The notes under the pieces: generated by a model
Told to the model about the DNA's origin: nothing
What the model saw: the letters and a program-made list of their open reading frames with translations, nothing else
Databases searched by the model: none
Assembly: GCA_964596105.1 (NCBI GenBank)
Contig: CAZQRT010000032.1
Location: 1-14,805, forward strand
Direction of reading: 5' to 3'
Source: CAJUOR01 sp964596105
GTDB taxonomy: Bacteria; Bacillota_I; Bacilli_A; Erysipelotrichales; Coprobacillaceae
DNA length: 14,805 bases
Program-made: the position numbers and the translations under genes
In this document: one piece after another, positions 14,803 to 14,805 of the stretch
How the letters are laid out: every line of letters starts with the position of its first letter
How positions within the stretch are numbered: the first letter of the stretch is position 1

Positions 14803-14805
14803 TCA

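Noticed and set aside
1..14805. CRISPR arrays, insertion sequences, tRNA or rRNA genes
   Set aside because: No regularly spaced repeats, transposase motifs, cloverleaf patterns or rRNA-like stretches were seen on either strand.

Overview
The window looks like chromosomal DNA of a Gram-positive member of the Bacillota. The reasons are strong AGGAGG-type ribosome binding sites, sigma-A-like promoters, short hairpin-plus-T terminators, a LytR-CpsA-Psr wall enzyme and the tsaE-tsaB-rimI-tsaD gene order. By eye the GC content is near or above 50% except at the right edge. A gut relative of the Erysipelotrichia is my guess from overall protein character; the window holds no taxonomic marker such as rRNA.

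Left region (1-3465, minus strand). One promoter drives three tightly packed genes. The first is a calcineurin-like metallophosphoesterase with an unrecognised N-terminal domain of about 175 residues. The second is a D-2-hydroxyacid dehydrogenase with an extra N-terminal domain of about 140 residues. The third is an N4-(beta-N-acetylglucosaminyl)-L-asparaginase cut by the window start. Spacing is 3 bp, then an 8 bp overlap, so the three are probably co-translated. The extra domains make this the least conventional part of the window.

Centre left (3499-5522, plus strand). A divergent promoter drives an LCP wall-assembly enzyme and a small membrane protein with a 4-bp ATGA overlap. The pair ends in a hairpin terminator that contains the second gene's stop codon.

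Centre (5654-10948, minus strand). A six-gene operon runs MATE exporter, tsaE, tsaB, rimI, tsaD, asnS. TsaE, TsaB and TsaD make t6A at position 37 of ANN-decoding tRNAs. These include tRNA-Asn, the substrate of the AsnRS encoded last, so the operon couples modification and charging. It has its own promoter before the MATE gene and a 15-bp-stem terminator after asnS.

Right region (10976-14507, minus strand). A CydD-like and a CydC-like ABC exporter subunit overlap by ATGA and end in a good terminator. Their promoter has a consensus -35 and an extended -10. A palindrome sits at the predicted transcription start, nested in a larger hairpin followed by seven Us, so it could act as an operator, an attenuator or both. 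Beyond it, 14508-14805 is AT-rich and carries only an apparent gene remnant on the minus strand.

I saw no tRNA, rRNA, CRISPR array, insertion sequence or phage gene.
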